The translations under genes and the position numbers were made by a program. A DNA stretch of 51,849 nt. Source: an uncultured Candidatus Competibacteraceae bacterium. GTDB lineage: Bacteria; Pseudomonadota; Gammaproteobacteria; Competibacterales; Competibacteraceae. The notes beneath the pieces are model-generated. The model worked only from the letters and a program-made list of their open reading frames with translations. It did not search any database and was not told the origin of the DNA. The first letter of the stretch is position 1. Each line of letters starts with the position of its first letter. Below are positions 42,283 through 49,969 of this stretch, in pieces. The stretch spans positions 1-51,849 of the forward strand of contig CAIRMO010000012.1 of the NCBI GenBank assembly GCA_903879705.1, given 5' to 3'.

Positions 42283-42599
42283 CATGATTTATCTGCGCAT
42301 TTCACTCGCTATAAAATGGGACGACCTCCACATGGCCCGCATAACGGCTGGACTCATTGGCAAATGAACATGCACACCATTTATCTATAATTATTTGATA
42401 AATAATAGTATTTATGCACAATCATACTGAACCAGTCCCCGTGTCCACACTTGCCGGGCCGCGATCACGAGATCGGAACTCGGTCGTGCTGTGAGATACG
42501 ATACAACAGAGGTTTCCAGATAAACGATGGGATTCATCAATGGGTTGCCTTAGTGAAGTAGGTGGGCCGCGCCCACCTTACTCGACTGTAGCCCAGCCC

Positions 42600-42684
42600 G
42601 TAGCCCGGATGGAGCGCAGCGCAATCCGGGATCGGCACCGCTCCCGGCCCCGGATTTCGGCCTGGCGGCCTGCATCCGGGCTAC
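42600..42684. repeat. Family A palindromic repeat
   Basis: 85 bp, GTAGCCCGGATGGAGCGCAG to CATCCGGGCTAC, nearly identical to the copy at 40368-40452. Confidence 0.88.
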
Positions 42685-42697
42685 TCGTTATTATTTC

Positions 42698-42726
42698 CCG
42701 TCATTCCCGCGAATGCGGGAATCCAG
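42698..42726. repeat. Family B repeat
   Basis: CCGTCATTCCCGCGAATGCG followed by GGAATCCAG, a single half unit. Confidence 0.8.
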
Positions 42727-42739
42727 CAGGTAGCAGGTA

Positions 42740-42820
42740 GGGCGGGTTAGAGCGTCAGCTCGTAACCCGCCTTTGGGAAACTCCCATGGCATCGGCGGGT
42801 TACGCTGCGCTAACCCGCCC
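42740..42820. repeat. GGGCGGGTTAG / CTAACCCGCCC inverted repeat
   Basis: An 81-bp unit with complementary ends (GGGCGGGTTAG at the left, CTAACCCGCCC at the right) and internal GTAACCCGCC and GGCGGGTTAC, giving a four-part fold. This is a separate dispersed family. Confidence 0.75.
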
Positions 42821-42982
42821 TTCCTGTGGTGAAGAGAGTAGCGCTTTTAGCCGCTGCTGCTCCTTGACCAAACGCACCAGCTTATATACGCTAGGGGTCA
42901 GCGGCTGTACAATTCCGCATTCTGCAACAGATTGTGGTTTTTTTGCACCGGGTTTGACGTACAGGGCCGGGGTTTGACGCAT
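42800..42982 (-). CDS. Small hypothetical ORF or remnant
   Basis: From ATG 42982 downward it reads MRQTPALYVKPGAKKPQSVA, then ECGIVQPLTPSVYKLVRLVK and EQQRLKALLS, 60 residues. The middle looks like real protein (amphipathic, Lys/Leu-rich), but I recognise no family, there is no SD, and its end runs into the repeat at 42740-42820. It also overlaps the promoter region of the 43046 gene on the other strand. It may be a remnant. Confidence 0.22.
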   Translation of the reverse strand: MRQTPALYVKPGAKKPQSVAECGIVQPLTPSVYKLVRLVKEQQRLKALLSSPQEGRVSAA

Positions 42983-43045
42983 TGCAAATGCGGACAGCCT
43001 TGCTACCCTTCTTAAGGTCATTTCATCCTGTAGGAGTATCGAACA

Positions 43046-44599
43046 ATGCGTTTTGACAAGAAGCAACTGACTTTGGCGGTAGCAAGCGTTCTCACGGCAG
43101 GCGTGGCCGGCGCGAGTGTGAGTTTGGATACCGGCGCGAACGCCCCCCTGAACTACGCCAACGAAATCACGACTACGGCTCTGACGCTCCCCGCAGTTGG
43201 TACGTCGAATGTTGACACCAGCTTGGGCGTGGCTTTTTCGGGGGTCGGCACTGCCTTTACCCGCATCGACTTGGGCAATGGTGCCAAGTTCAGCCAAGTA
43301 CCCGTGATGCAGGTCGTTGAGAATTGCACGCTTGCTCTGACATATTCAAGCGCAGGTGCAGCCACATTCACATGGACCGCGTCGGTAGGTGCAGGTGCTA
43401 ATACCACTACTGTTAATTTCACTGCGGCTGTGACTGCTGGAGGCACTATTACTGCCACAGGCAGCTATTCAGTGGCTCTTTCTGCCTCGGCAGGCACAGC
43501 GGGTGTGGGCGCTACTTTCGCGCTGTTCGCATTGCCGCTGGACACTGCCAGTGTTTCCGTCACTAATTCCGTCGCTGGGCAAACTGCAAGTCAAACCTGC
43601 GCCTTTGCTTCAAATGCCTCAGTGACCTTTGCGCCGGGTAACGCGCTGACTGCGTCGGGCGTCCTCGTCGTCCCCAGCAAAGCGGCTCCGGTGACGCTGA
43701 CGTATGGCCTGTACCTCAATGGCGCCGCTGCCCAGAACGCGGCTGGCGCGGTCAAGCAGGTTGGCGTCAATTACCTGAATTTTGTCCCTCTTGCGGGGCT
43801 GCAGGTCAGCACCAACTTGGTGACCGCTGACGCGGCGGCGACTCCCGCATTCGGCAAGTTCGCTAACAGCGCCAGTACCGCCATCATCGGTACGTTCGTT
43901 ATCGGTCCTCCGGTCGCGGGGGCTGTTTATGGGGCGGCCGGCACCGCTATCTTGCCGGGTGATGTGGTGACCAGCATCAGCTCACCGCAGTTGGTGTTCT
44001 CGGGTGATTTCACGGCGCGCGGAAGCGTGAGAATCGCGGGTTGCGCTGGTGCTTCGGTGGGTACGGTCGGCGATACCTCCGCCCAGAATAGCTTTGTGAC
44101 GGGCGGGACGCTGTGCTACATCGTCAATGGCACCACCCCGATTGCCAATTCAACCTACACCGTGGCCTTCAATCCAACGTCAGCGACCGGTTACACGGTA
44201 GCCACGCAATCCACTATCCTCGGCGAAGTCCGGCGCAACGGTATCGTGCTGGTCGCTCCGCTGGTGCAGGTTCCGACCGCAGCCGTGGCGACCCGGCTGG
44301 TGCTGAACAACACCGGCAGCACCGCTCAGACTGCCACCATCACCGCGCTGGCGGCGGATGGATCGACGGTGACATTGGCTGCTGGTTTGTCGAGCGTTGC
44401 GTTGCCAGCGGGCAAGACCACGGTTGTGGATTTGATCGACTCGGCGGGTGCGCCCTTGTTCACGGTGACGGGTACCCAGAAGCGCACCGGTCTGCGGGTA
44501 GTCATCCCTGCGCCGGCTGCCTCGGTTCAGGGCTACTACATGTTCCTCAACGGGAACAACGGGACGATCAGCAACTTCACGCTGGTTAATGGAACCTGA
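43046..44599 (+). CDS. Secreted Ala/Thr/Val-rich protein of unknown function
   Basis: 517 residues. A signal peptide is clear (MRFDKKQLTLAVASVLTAGV, cleavage near AGA/SVSL at ~23). The mature part is rich in Ala, Thr, Val, Ser and Gly with many predicted beta strands and few charged residues; cysteine pairs near 95/195 and 330/355 could form disulfides. There are no catalytic motifs I recognise. It has its own SD (AGGAG about 9 nt before ATG) and strong terminator, so it is a stand-alone, probably highly expressed gene. It could be an S-layer-like or fibre surface protein and a cargo of the nearby T2SS (inference). Two GGTTTGACG copies 20 bp apart lie 66-95 bp upstream. Confidence 0.82.
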   Translation: MRFDKKQLTLAVASVLTAGVAGASVSLDTGANAPLNYANEITTTALTLPAVGTSNVDTSLGVAFSGVGTAFTRIDLGNGAKFSQVPVMQVVENCTLALTYSSAGAATFTWTASVGAGANTTTVNFTAAVTAGGTITATGSYSVALSASAGTAGVGATFALFALPLDTASVSVTNSVAGQTASQTCAFASNASVTFAPGNALTASGVLVVPSKAAPVTLTYGLYLNGAAAQNAAGAVKQVGVNYLNFVPLAGLQVSTNLVTADAAATPAFGKFANSASTAIIGTFVIGPPVAGAVYGAAGTAILPGDVVTSISSPQLVFSGDFTARGSVRIAGCAGASVGTVGDTSAQNSFVTGGTLCYIVNGTTPIANSTYTVAFNPTSATGYTVATQSTILGEVRRNGIVLVAPLVQVPTAAVATRLVLNNTGSTAQTATITALAADGSTVTLAAGLSSVALPAGKTTVVDLIDSAGAPLFTVTGTQKRTGLRVVIPAPAASVQGYYMFLNGNNGTISNFTLVNGT

Positions 44600-44624
44600 T
44601 CACTGAACGGTTAGACTGAAGTAA

Positions 44625-44651
44625 AGAGGGGGGCTTCGGCTCCCCTTTTTT
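44625..44651 (+). terminator. Rho-independent terminator of the secreted-protein gene
   Basis: A GAGGGGGGC stem, TTCG tetraloop, GCTCCCC return arm and a T6 run, 25 bp after the stop codon: a textbook intrinsic terminator. Confidence 0.9.
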
Positions 44652-44663
44652 GTGGGCGGGTTT

Positions 44664-44846
44664 CCGTCATTCCCGCGAATGCGGGAATCCAGCGACCCGC
44701 GGTTTCCCCCCTTTAGCAAAGGGGGGTAGGGGGGATTTGAAGGTCATGGAGTGATGCTAGCCGATTGAAATCCCCCCCGCCCCCCTTTTTCAAAGGGGGG
44801 AGACCAGATGAAGGCCGTCAGGCCGCAATCCGGGATCGGCCTCCCG
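44664..44846. repeat. 183-bp composite direct repeat, left copy
   Basis: Contains a family B unit, a CCCCCCTTTAGCAAAGGGGGG palindromic unit, its mirror (CCCCCTTTTTCAAAGGGGGG) and part of a family A unit. It differs from 45455-45637 at only about four positions, offset 791 bp. It bounds the left side of the DUF4258/MqsA-like pair. Confidence 0.9.
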
Positions 44847-44878
44847 CGGGACCTACGAGTTCATCAAGAGCAGGAACG

Positions 44879-45157
44879 ATGCTCAATACCTACAGACAAC
44901 ACGCCATTAAGCGAATGTTTGAGCGTGGAATGACTGAAATTGATGTAGATTCTGCGCTATCCAATGGACGAGTGATCGAAAATTACCCAAATGACTATCC
45001 GTTACCGAGTTGTTTGTGGCTTGGTTATAGCGATCATCGACCTATCCATATTGTGTTTGCCGATCATCATCAACGCGGTGAACGAATTATTATCACTGTT
45101 TATGAACCGAACCCTTCGCAATGGTCAACTGATTTCAGCAAGAGGATCATGTTATGA
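44879..45157 (+). CDS. DUF4258 family protein (putative toxin)
   Basis: 92 residues from ATG 44879; AGGA lies just upstream. The sequence YRQHAIKRMFERGMTEIDVD, NYPNDYPLPSCLWLGYSDHR and HIVFADHH with VYEPNPSQWS is the DUF4258 fold (RelE-like in appearance, with the typical H..RM..RGI/M opening). In many genomes this gene precedes an MqsA/YgiT-type zinc-finger antitoxin, as here (4-bp ATGA overlap). The toxin role is inferred from this pairing. It appears intact. Confidence 0.78.
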   Translation: MLNTYRQHAIKRMFERGMTEIDVDSALSNGRVIENYPNDYPLPSCLWLGYSDHRPIHIVFADHHQRGERIIITVYEPNPSQWSTDFSKRIML

Positions 45158-45384
45158 AGTGCGTCATTTGCAAATATGGCGAAACGCAGCCAGGAACCGC
45201 CAATATTACCTTAGAGCGGGGAGGCGCTATGATGATGATTCGGGATGTACCTGGAGAAATCTGTGATACCTGCGGTGAGACTTACCACAGTGAAGAAGTC
45301 ACCTCGATTTTATTGAAGGAAGCAGAACAAGCCTATCGATCTGGAATTGATATCGAAGTTCGGCATTATCGAAAAGCGGCTTGA
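45154..45384 (+). CDS. YgiT/MqsA-type zinc-finger antitoxin
   Basis: 76 residues. Two CxxC pairs (CVIC near 3-6 and CDTC near 37-40) form the zinc site of the MqsA N-terminal domain, with the conserved GE(I/V)CDTCGE stretch and a basic C-terminus (EVRHYRKAA). There is no C-terminal HTH, so it is the short YgiT-only form. It overlaps the DUF4258 gene by 4 bp. It likely neutralises that protein and represses the operon. Confidence 0.83.
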   Translation: MKCVICKYGETQPGTANITLERGGAMMMIRDVPGEICDTCGETYHSEEVTSILLKEAEQAYRSGIDIEVRHYRKAA

Positions 45385-45454
45385 TTCACCGTTTACCAAT
45401 CGGCGATTGGCCCCGGATTCCGCTCCGCTCCATCCGGGCTACGGGCTATGCTTG

Positions 45455-45637
45455 CCGTCATTCCCGCGAATGCGGGAATCCAGTGACCCGCGGTTTCCCC
45501 CCTTTAGCAAAGGGGGGTAGGGGGGATTTGAAGGTCATGGAGTGATGCTAGCCGATCGAAATCCCCCCCGCCTCCCTTTTTCAAAGGGGGGAGACCAGAT
45601 GAAGGCCGTCAGGCCGCAATCCGGGAGCGGCCTCCCG
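45455..45637. repeat. 183-bp composite direct repeat, right copy
   Basis: Same structure as 44664-44846 with about four substitutions, same orientation, bounding the TA pair on the right. The family A part continues to about 45676 (CATCCGGGCTAC). The 45385-45845 gap is made almost wholly of these repeats. Confidence 0.9.
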
Positions 45638-45689
45638 GCGATTGGCCCCGGATTGCGCTGCGCTGCATCCGGGCTACGGGCTACGCTTG

Positions 45690-45761
45690 CCGTCATTCCC
45701 GCGAATGCGGGAATCCAGCGACCCACTGCAATACTGGATACCCGCTTTCGCGGGTATGACG
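45690..45761. repeat. Family B repeat, full inverted pair
   Basis: CCGTCATTCCCGCGAATGCG at the left and CCCGCTTTCGCGGGTATGAC at the right form a hairpin; 84 bp before the hicB start. Confidence 0.82.
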
Positions 45762-45845
45762 ACCATAAATACGAAAACCTACCGAGAATGGGTATTAGAC
45801 CGTCTCTAAGCTAAGCCATCGGCATGAATTTAACTGGAGGGAAAA

Positions 45846-46055
45846 ATGAATTTCACCATCGAACAGGAACAAGAGTCTGACGGGCGTTGGCTGGCGGAAG
45901 TCTTGCAATTGCCGGGAGTCCTTGCTTACGGCGCGACTTCGCTGGAAGCCGTGGCCAAGGCTGAGATTCTTGCCCTTCGCGTCATTGCTGAACGGCTTGA
46001 ACACCGCGAAAGCCGTCCCTTTCCCATTAACATTTCTATCCCCATTGCGGCATGA
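45846..46055 (+). CDS. hicB: HicB-family antitoxin
   Basis: 69 residues, with GGAGG about 5-8 nt before the ATG. The partial RNase-H-like fold of HicB is visible: FTIEQEQESDGRWLAEVLQL, PGVLAYGATSLEAVAKAEIL and a short C-terminus without a DNA-binding extension. It overlaps hicA by 4 bp (ATGA) with the antitoxin gene first. It appears intact while the toxin gene carries a nonsense codon. Confidence 0.85.
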   Translation: MNFTIEQEQESDGRWLAEVLQLPGVLAYGATSLEAVAKAEILALRVIAERLEHRESRPFPINISIPIAA

Positions 46056-46264
46056 ACCCATGGCCGTCAGTAAAAGCCAAGCACCTGCTCGCCGCGCTGC
46101 TACGGATCGGCTGGCAAGTGAAACGACAATCCGGCTCCCATAAAACTCTCGCCCGGAGTGGCTAGCCTGATTTTGTTTTCGCCTTCCACGATAACGATGA
46201 AATCGGCCCCAAAATGCTGGCCCGCGTGGCAAAGCATACGGGGCTGTCTCCGAGCGATCTGTAA
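46052..46264 (+). pseudogene. hicA: HicA-family mRNA interferase toxin with in-frame amber codon
   Basis: The frame from ATG 46052 reads PSVKAKHLLAALLRIGWQVK, RQSGSHKTLARSG, then TAG at 46163-46165, then PDFVFAFHDNDEIGPKMLAR and VAKHTGLSPSDL, stop 46262-46264. The catalytic His of the dsRBD-like fold (GSHKTL) is kept, but the stop falls where relatives have Trp (TGG to TAG), truncating the protein to 37 residues. A single base change inactivates it; otherwise the whole gene is conserved, so the lesion is recent. Confidence 0.85.
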
Positions 46265-46306
46265 TACCCATTTTCGGTAGGTTTTCGTATTCACGGTTCT
46301 CGCTTG

Positions 46307-46415
46307 CCGTCATACCCACGAATGCGGGAATCCACTTTTTTTTCCGTCATTCCCGCGAATGCGGGAATCCAGCGAACCGCTGCAAGACTGGATACCCGCT
46401 TTCGCGGGTATGACG
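46307..46415. repeat. Family B repeats, one and a half units
   Basis: A degenerate copy at 46307-46335 (CCGTCATACCCACGAATGCG) followed by a full inverted pair at 46344-46415 ending CGCGGGTATGACG. Confidence 0.8.
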
Positions 46416-46424
46416 AAAAAGCCA

Positions 46425-46645
46425 GTAGCCCGGATGAAGGCCGTCAGGCCGCAATCCGGGAGCGGCCTCCCGGCGATCAGCAGTTCCCGGTCTCTTGATT
46501 TGTGATTGATTTATAAGAAGTTTTTTATATATAACCAGAGTTGCATTGAGAAAAATAGCATTACAATTCAATAATCTGCAAAAAGAGACCGGGAATTGCT
46601 GCCCGGCGATTGGCCCCGGATTCCGCTGTGCTGCATCCGGGCTAC
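46425..46645. repeat. Family A palindromic repeat interrupted by a MITE
   Basis: Left half GTAGCCCGGATGAAGGCCGT to CCCGGCGAT (46477), right half CCCGGCGATTGGCCCCGG to CATCCGGGCTAC. Joining them at the 9-bp duplication gives a normal family A unit like the one at 47642-47729. Confidence 0.9.
46478..46601. mobile_element. 124-bp MITE with 9-bp target duplication
   Basis: Ends are inverted repeats CAGCAGTTCCCGGTCTCTT and CAGCAATTCCCGGTCTCTT (read inward, one mismatch). It is flanked by CCCGGCGAT on both sides (46469-46477 and 46602-46610). The interior is AT-rich and non-coding. The empty-site sequence is known from other family A repeats in the window, confirming insertion. A matching terminus lies at 101-118. 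The parental IS family is not identifiable from the ends alone; a 9-bp duplication fits IS4-like groups among others. Confidence 0.92.
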
Positions 46646-46687
46646 GGGCGGGTTAAAATTGGCTGAGCAACTCGAGGAAATGAAGCA

Positions 46688-47638
46688 ATGGCTGATCCCG
46701 ATCGAGTCCTGGATGATTACGATTCACCGTGGAAGGAGGCGCTGGAGCAATATTTCCCGGCATTTTGCGCGTTCTACTTTCTGCTGGCCTATGCCGGGAT
46801 TGCCTGGGAGCGCGGCTATGAGTGGCTGGACAAGGAATTACAGCAGGTGGTGCGGGATGCCGAGGTCGGACGGCGCTACGCCGACAAGCTGATCAAGGTG
46901 TGGCGGCGGGATGGCGTGGAAACCTGGATGCTGGTTCATGTCGAGGTGCAGGGCCAGTATGAAGCGGGGTTCGCCGAACGGATGTTTCAGTACTACAGCC
47001 GGTTGTCGGACCGCTATCGGCGACCGGTCGCCAGTCTGGTGGTATTGACCGATCAACGGCCGAACTGGCGACCGAGCCGCTATCGGCAGGCGTTGTGGGG
47101 CTGCGAGCTACGGTTGCGCTATCCGGTGGTCAAACTGCTGGACTATCGAGGGCGGGATGCCGAACTGGAAGCGCACCCCAATCCATTTGCGCTGGTGACT
47201 TTGGCGCATTTGAAGGCGCAGGACACCGCCCACGACCCGACCACCCGCTATCAGTGGAAGCGGCGACTGGTGCAAGGGCTGTACGAACGGGGCTGGGAAC
47301 GGCAGGACGTGCTGGAACTGTTCCGGTTTCTGGATTGGATGCTGCGCTTGCCGGACGCGGATGAAGATCGATTATGGGTGGAACTCCAACAGTTTGAGGA
47401 GCAACGCGTGATGCAATACGTGACCAGCGTGGAACGGATCGGGATCAAAAAGGGCTTGCAACAGGGTTTGCAACAGGGCGAGGGCCGGATATTGCGGCGA
47501 TTGCTGGCCCGCAAGTTTGGGTCAATCCCGGACTGGGTGGAAACGCGACTGGCGGCGGCAACCCCGGACCAGTTGGAGAATTGGAGCGAGCGGGTGCTGG
47601 ATGCCGCGACGCTAGGGGCGGTATTTGCCGATGCTTAG
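46688..47638 (+). CDS. Rpn/PD-(D/E)XK-type transposase-like protein with C-terminal DUF4351
   Basis: 316 residues. The N-terminal half shows the Rpn/YhgA-like nuclease pattern (DSPWKEALEQYFPAFCAFYF, then YADKLIKVWRRDGVETWMLV with the HVEVQGQYEAGFAERMFQYY core that includes the E-x-Q catalytic pair). The C-terminus has GRILRRLLARKFGSIPDWVE followed by TPDQLENWSERVLDA, which is DUF4351. A GLQQGLQQGEG hinge joins them. Such proteins are linked to RecA-independent DNA exchange. The ATG at 46688 follows a family A/MITE block. The function in this host is unproven. Confidence 0.85.
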   Translation: MADPDRVLDDYDSPWKEALEQYFPAFCAFYFLLAYAGIAWERGYEWLDKELQQVVRDAEVGRRYADKLIKVWRRDGVETWMLVHVEVQGQYEAGFAERMFQYYSRLSDRYRRPVASLVVLTDQRPNWRPSRYRQALWGCELRLRYPVVKLLDYRGRDAELEAHPNPFALVTLAHLKAQDTAHDPTTRYQWKRRLVQGLYERGWERQDVLELFRFLDWMLRLPDADEDRLWVELQQFEEQRVMQYVTSVERIGIKKGLQQGLQQGEGRILRRLLARKFGSIPDWVETRLAAATPDQLENWSERVLDAATLGAVFADA

Positions 47639-47641
47639 CCT

Positions 47642-47729
47642 GTCGCCCGGATGAAGGCCGTCAGGCCGCAATCCGGGATCGGCATCCCGGCGATTGGCCC
47701 CGGATTCCGCTCCGCTGCATCCGGGCTAC
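47642..47729. repeat. Family A palindromic repeat
   Basis: 88 bp, GTCGCCCGGATGAAGGCCGT to CATCCGGGCTAC, one change in the first stem. Confidence 0.86.
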
Positions 47730-47750
47730 GGGCTTCTCAGTCACGGTGAA

Positions 47751-49643
47751 ATGGACACGATGCGCAATAACTTGATTTCCATGGTCGTAGACGGCTTGCC
47801 GGAACACTATTACAAAGCCGAACTGCTGTTATTCACGCTCGATCGCCTGGCTCAGGTTCCGGCGGCGAACATTCTGGTGCAATGCGTGGATCGAGTCGAT
47901 CCGGCCTTTATCCGCTTCGTCCAGGATCGCGGCCATCGCTGCCGCACCATCGCGCCTTATCTGGACGGCGCGTATTGCAACAAACTCCAGCAGTTGGAAG
48001 GCTTGGAACCCGAACTTCAAGGCATTGCCGGCCTCTTCCTGCTCGACATCGACATGGTGGTGCTGGACCGGCTGGAGTTGCCGGTGCCGGAGACGGTTTG
48101 CGGCAAAGTGGTCGATGCGCCTAATCCGCCGCTCCCGATTCTACAACGCATCTTTGCCGCCGCCGGCATCCCGCGACCGGCTGACCTGCCCTGTGACTGG
48201 GGGATGGGGCCAACCGTCGCCACCAACTGGAACGGCGGCTTTCTCTATGTGCCAACGCAATGGCTCAACGAAGTCTCAACCCGCTGGCGGCATTGGGGAA
48301 GCTGGCTGTTCAAACACCCGGAACTGTTCGACGATCCCGGGCAGCGCGTCCACACCGATCAGGTCGCACTGGCGCTGGCGCTGGCCGCCGGCTCGATACC
48401 ATTCGCGCCGCTGCCCGCCAACCTGAATTTTCCCACCCATACCCAGCAGCTCCCCAGCACGTTCGATTCCCACCAACCGCTGCGGGTGCTGCACTACCAC
48501 GCGGGACTGGACGCCTTCGGCTTACTCCAACCCACGCTCAAGGGCTGCGCCGCGCTCGATACCGCGATTGAACAGGTCAATGGGCTGATCGCCGAGCAGC
48601 GGATCTTCCGGTTTTTCGATGGCTACAAGCGCGACCAGGCCAGAAAAGCGCGGCAACCGGGCGCGGGCGTCGCCACCACGGGCGAGCAGTTGCAAACCCT
48701 GTTGCAGCAAGTCGGCCTGCTAAACGGCCAGCGTCGCCGCCTGATTCTGCACACCGGCACCCCGAAAACCGGCACCTCCTCGCTGCAATACAGCTTCGAT
48801 CAGCACCGCGAAGTCTTGCGCCGGCAGGGGATTTTGTACCCCCGCAGCGACGGCAGCACCAAGATGCCCAAACACCAGTGGCTGGCCAACTGCCTGGTGG
48901 CCGCCGACGAAGCGCAATTCTGTCAGCACCTTCGGGCCGGTCTGGCCGAAATGGACGCTGCAACCCATACCGTGTTCTATTCAACCGAAGGGCTGTTCAA
49001 CCACTGGTGGGATTTTCCGCCTGCCGCCAAAGCCTTGTTGGCGACGCTCACGCAAGGTTTCGCGGTAGAAATCTGGGTATGGTTCCGAGAACCGGAATCG
49101 TTTATCAGTAGTTGCTACCGGCAATTTCTTTCCAACCCGCGCCTGGAGCGGATCGCGGTTTACGGTCGGGATTTAGCGGTTGCCGACATGCTCGACGACC
49201 CGTGGTTTGTCCGCCATCTCGACTACCTCGGATTCGTCCGGGAAGCGCAAAGTCTAATGGGCGAAGCGGCGGTGCAAGTCATCCGCTATACCGGCGACAC
49301 CGTGGCAACGGCAGTGAAGCGTCTGGGCGTTTCTGACTGGCCCGGCCATGAAACCCGACAAAATCCGGGCATTGGCGCGGTCGGCGTGGATTTGATGCGA
49401 CGGATCAACCGGCATCCGCTCACCGCACCGGACAAAGAGCAAGCGATGCGGCTGATTAAAGAACTGGACCGCCTGCTGAGCAGTCACCAAACCCCGTTTG
49501 AACTCTCCGAGTCCGATCGGCGTCGGGTGCAGCGCATGACCGCCTTGGGCGGGGCGGTATTAGCCGCCGAATTTGGACTGAACTGGTCATCCGTTGCATC
49601 AACCATGATATTTCATTCCACGGTTGACTTCCTGCTTCAATGA
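47751..49643 (+). CDS. Fusion of a GT-A glycosyltransferase-like domain and a sulfotransferase-like domain
   Basis: 630 residues from ATG 47751 (ATG 47760 is also possible; the frame is open from 47694, but that part is repeat-derived). Residues ~1-300 look like a GT-A transferase with FLLDIDMVVLDRLELP near 98-113 carrying a DxD, and WNGGFLYVPTQWLNE near 165. After a linker, residues ~340-630 are sulfotransferase-like: RLILHTGTPKTGTSSLQYSF near 337-356 is the PAPS 5' loop, YSTEGLFNHWW and IWVWFREPESFISSCYRQFL near 450-470 match the 3' region of bacterial sulfotransferases. A single protein could add a sugar and sulfate it. It has no close operon partner in the window. Confidence 0.82.
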   Translation: MDTMRNNLISMVVDGLPEHYYKAELLLFTLDRLAQVPAANILVQCVDRVDPAFIRFVQDRGHRCRTIAPYLDGAYCNKLQQLEGLEPELQGIAGLFLLDIDMVVLDRLELPVPETVCGKVVDAPNPPLPILQRIFAAAGIPRPADLPCDWGMGPTVATNWNGGFLYVPTQWLNEVSTRWRHWGSWLFKHPELFDDPGQRVHTDQVALALALAAGSIPFAPLPANLNFPTHTQQLPSTFDSHQPLRVLHYHAGLDAFGLLQPTLKGCAALDTAIEQVNGLIAEQRIFRFFDGYKRDQARKARQPGAGVATTGEQLQTLLQQVGLLNGQRRRLILHTGTPKTGTSSLQYSFDQHREVLRRQGILYPRSDGSTKMPKHQWLANCLVAADEAQFCQHLRAGLAEMDAATHTVFYSTEGLFNHWWDFPPAAKALLATLTQGFAVEIWVWFREPESFISSCYRQFLSNPRLERIAVYGRDLAVADMLDDPWFVRHLDYLGFVREAQSLMGEAAVQVIRYTGDTVATAVKRLGVSDWPGHETRQNPGIGAVGVDLMRRINRHPLTAPDKEQAMRLIKELDRLLSSHQTPFELSESDRRRVQRMTALGGAVLAAEFGLNWSSVASTMIFHSTVDFLLQ

Positions 49644-49663
49644 GGCCGGTTTCACCAGGGTTG

Positions 49664-49741
49664 TTAAATCCTAGCCAGCGCCTTCCTCTCCACAGGCGTT
49701 ACTTCCCGCCCAACTGGCGATAGGTTCCTGAGAACGAGTAA
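49664..49741 (-). pseudogene. Possible remnant of a TnpB-type C-terminus
   Basis: On the minus strand a short open stretch reads LRNLSPVGREVTPVERKALA and stops at 49664-49666. The TPVERKAL tail resembles the end of IS200/IS605 TnpB proteins. Only about 26 codons remain; weak call. The rest of 49644-49873 shows nothing. Confidence 0.28.
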
Positions 49742-49873
49742 AACTATACATTTAACGACTAGGAAGTCAACAATTTCTATCAGAGCTAATGGCCTATGAA
49801 CTGAGTTTAATGACGTATGAAATGCACTGTTGTAGCCTATTATGAAATAAAAATTTCAATAGCTGAAAACCCC

Positions 49874-49958
49874 GTAGCCCGGATGCAGCGAAGCGGAATC
49901 CGGGATCAGCGCTGCTTCCGGCCCCGGATTCCGGCCTGACGGCCTCCATCCGGGCTAC
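49874..49958. repeat. Family A palindromic repeat
   Basis: 85 bp, GTAGCCCGGATGCAGCGAAG to CATCCGGGCTAC, 11 bp beyond the stop of the minus-strand FkbM gene. Confidence 0.88.
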
Positions 49959-49969
49959 GGGTTATGGAG

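Noticed and set aside
44664-46415. CRISPR-like spacing of short repeats
   Set aside because: Repeat units are palindromic, of several families, with irregular spacing and repeated (not unique) intervening DNA, and there are no cas genes.
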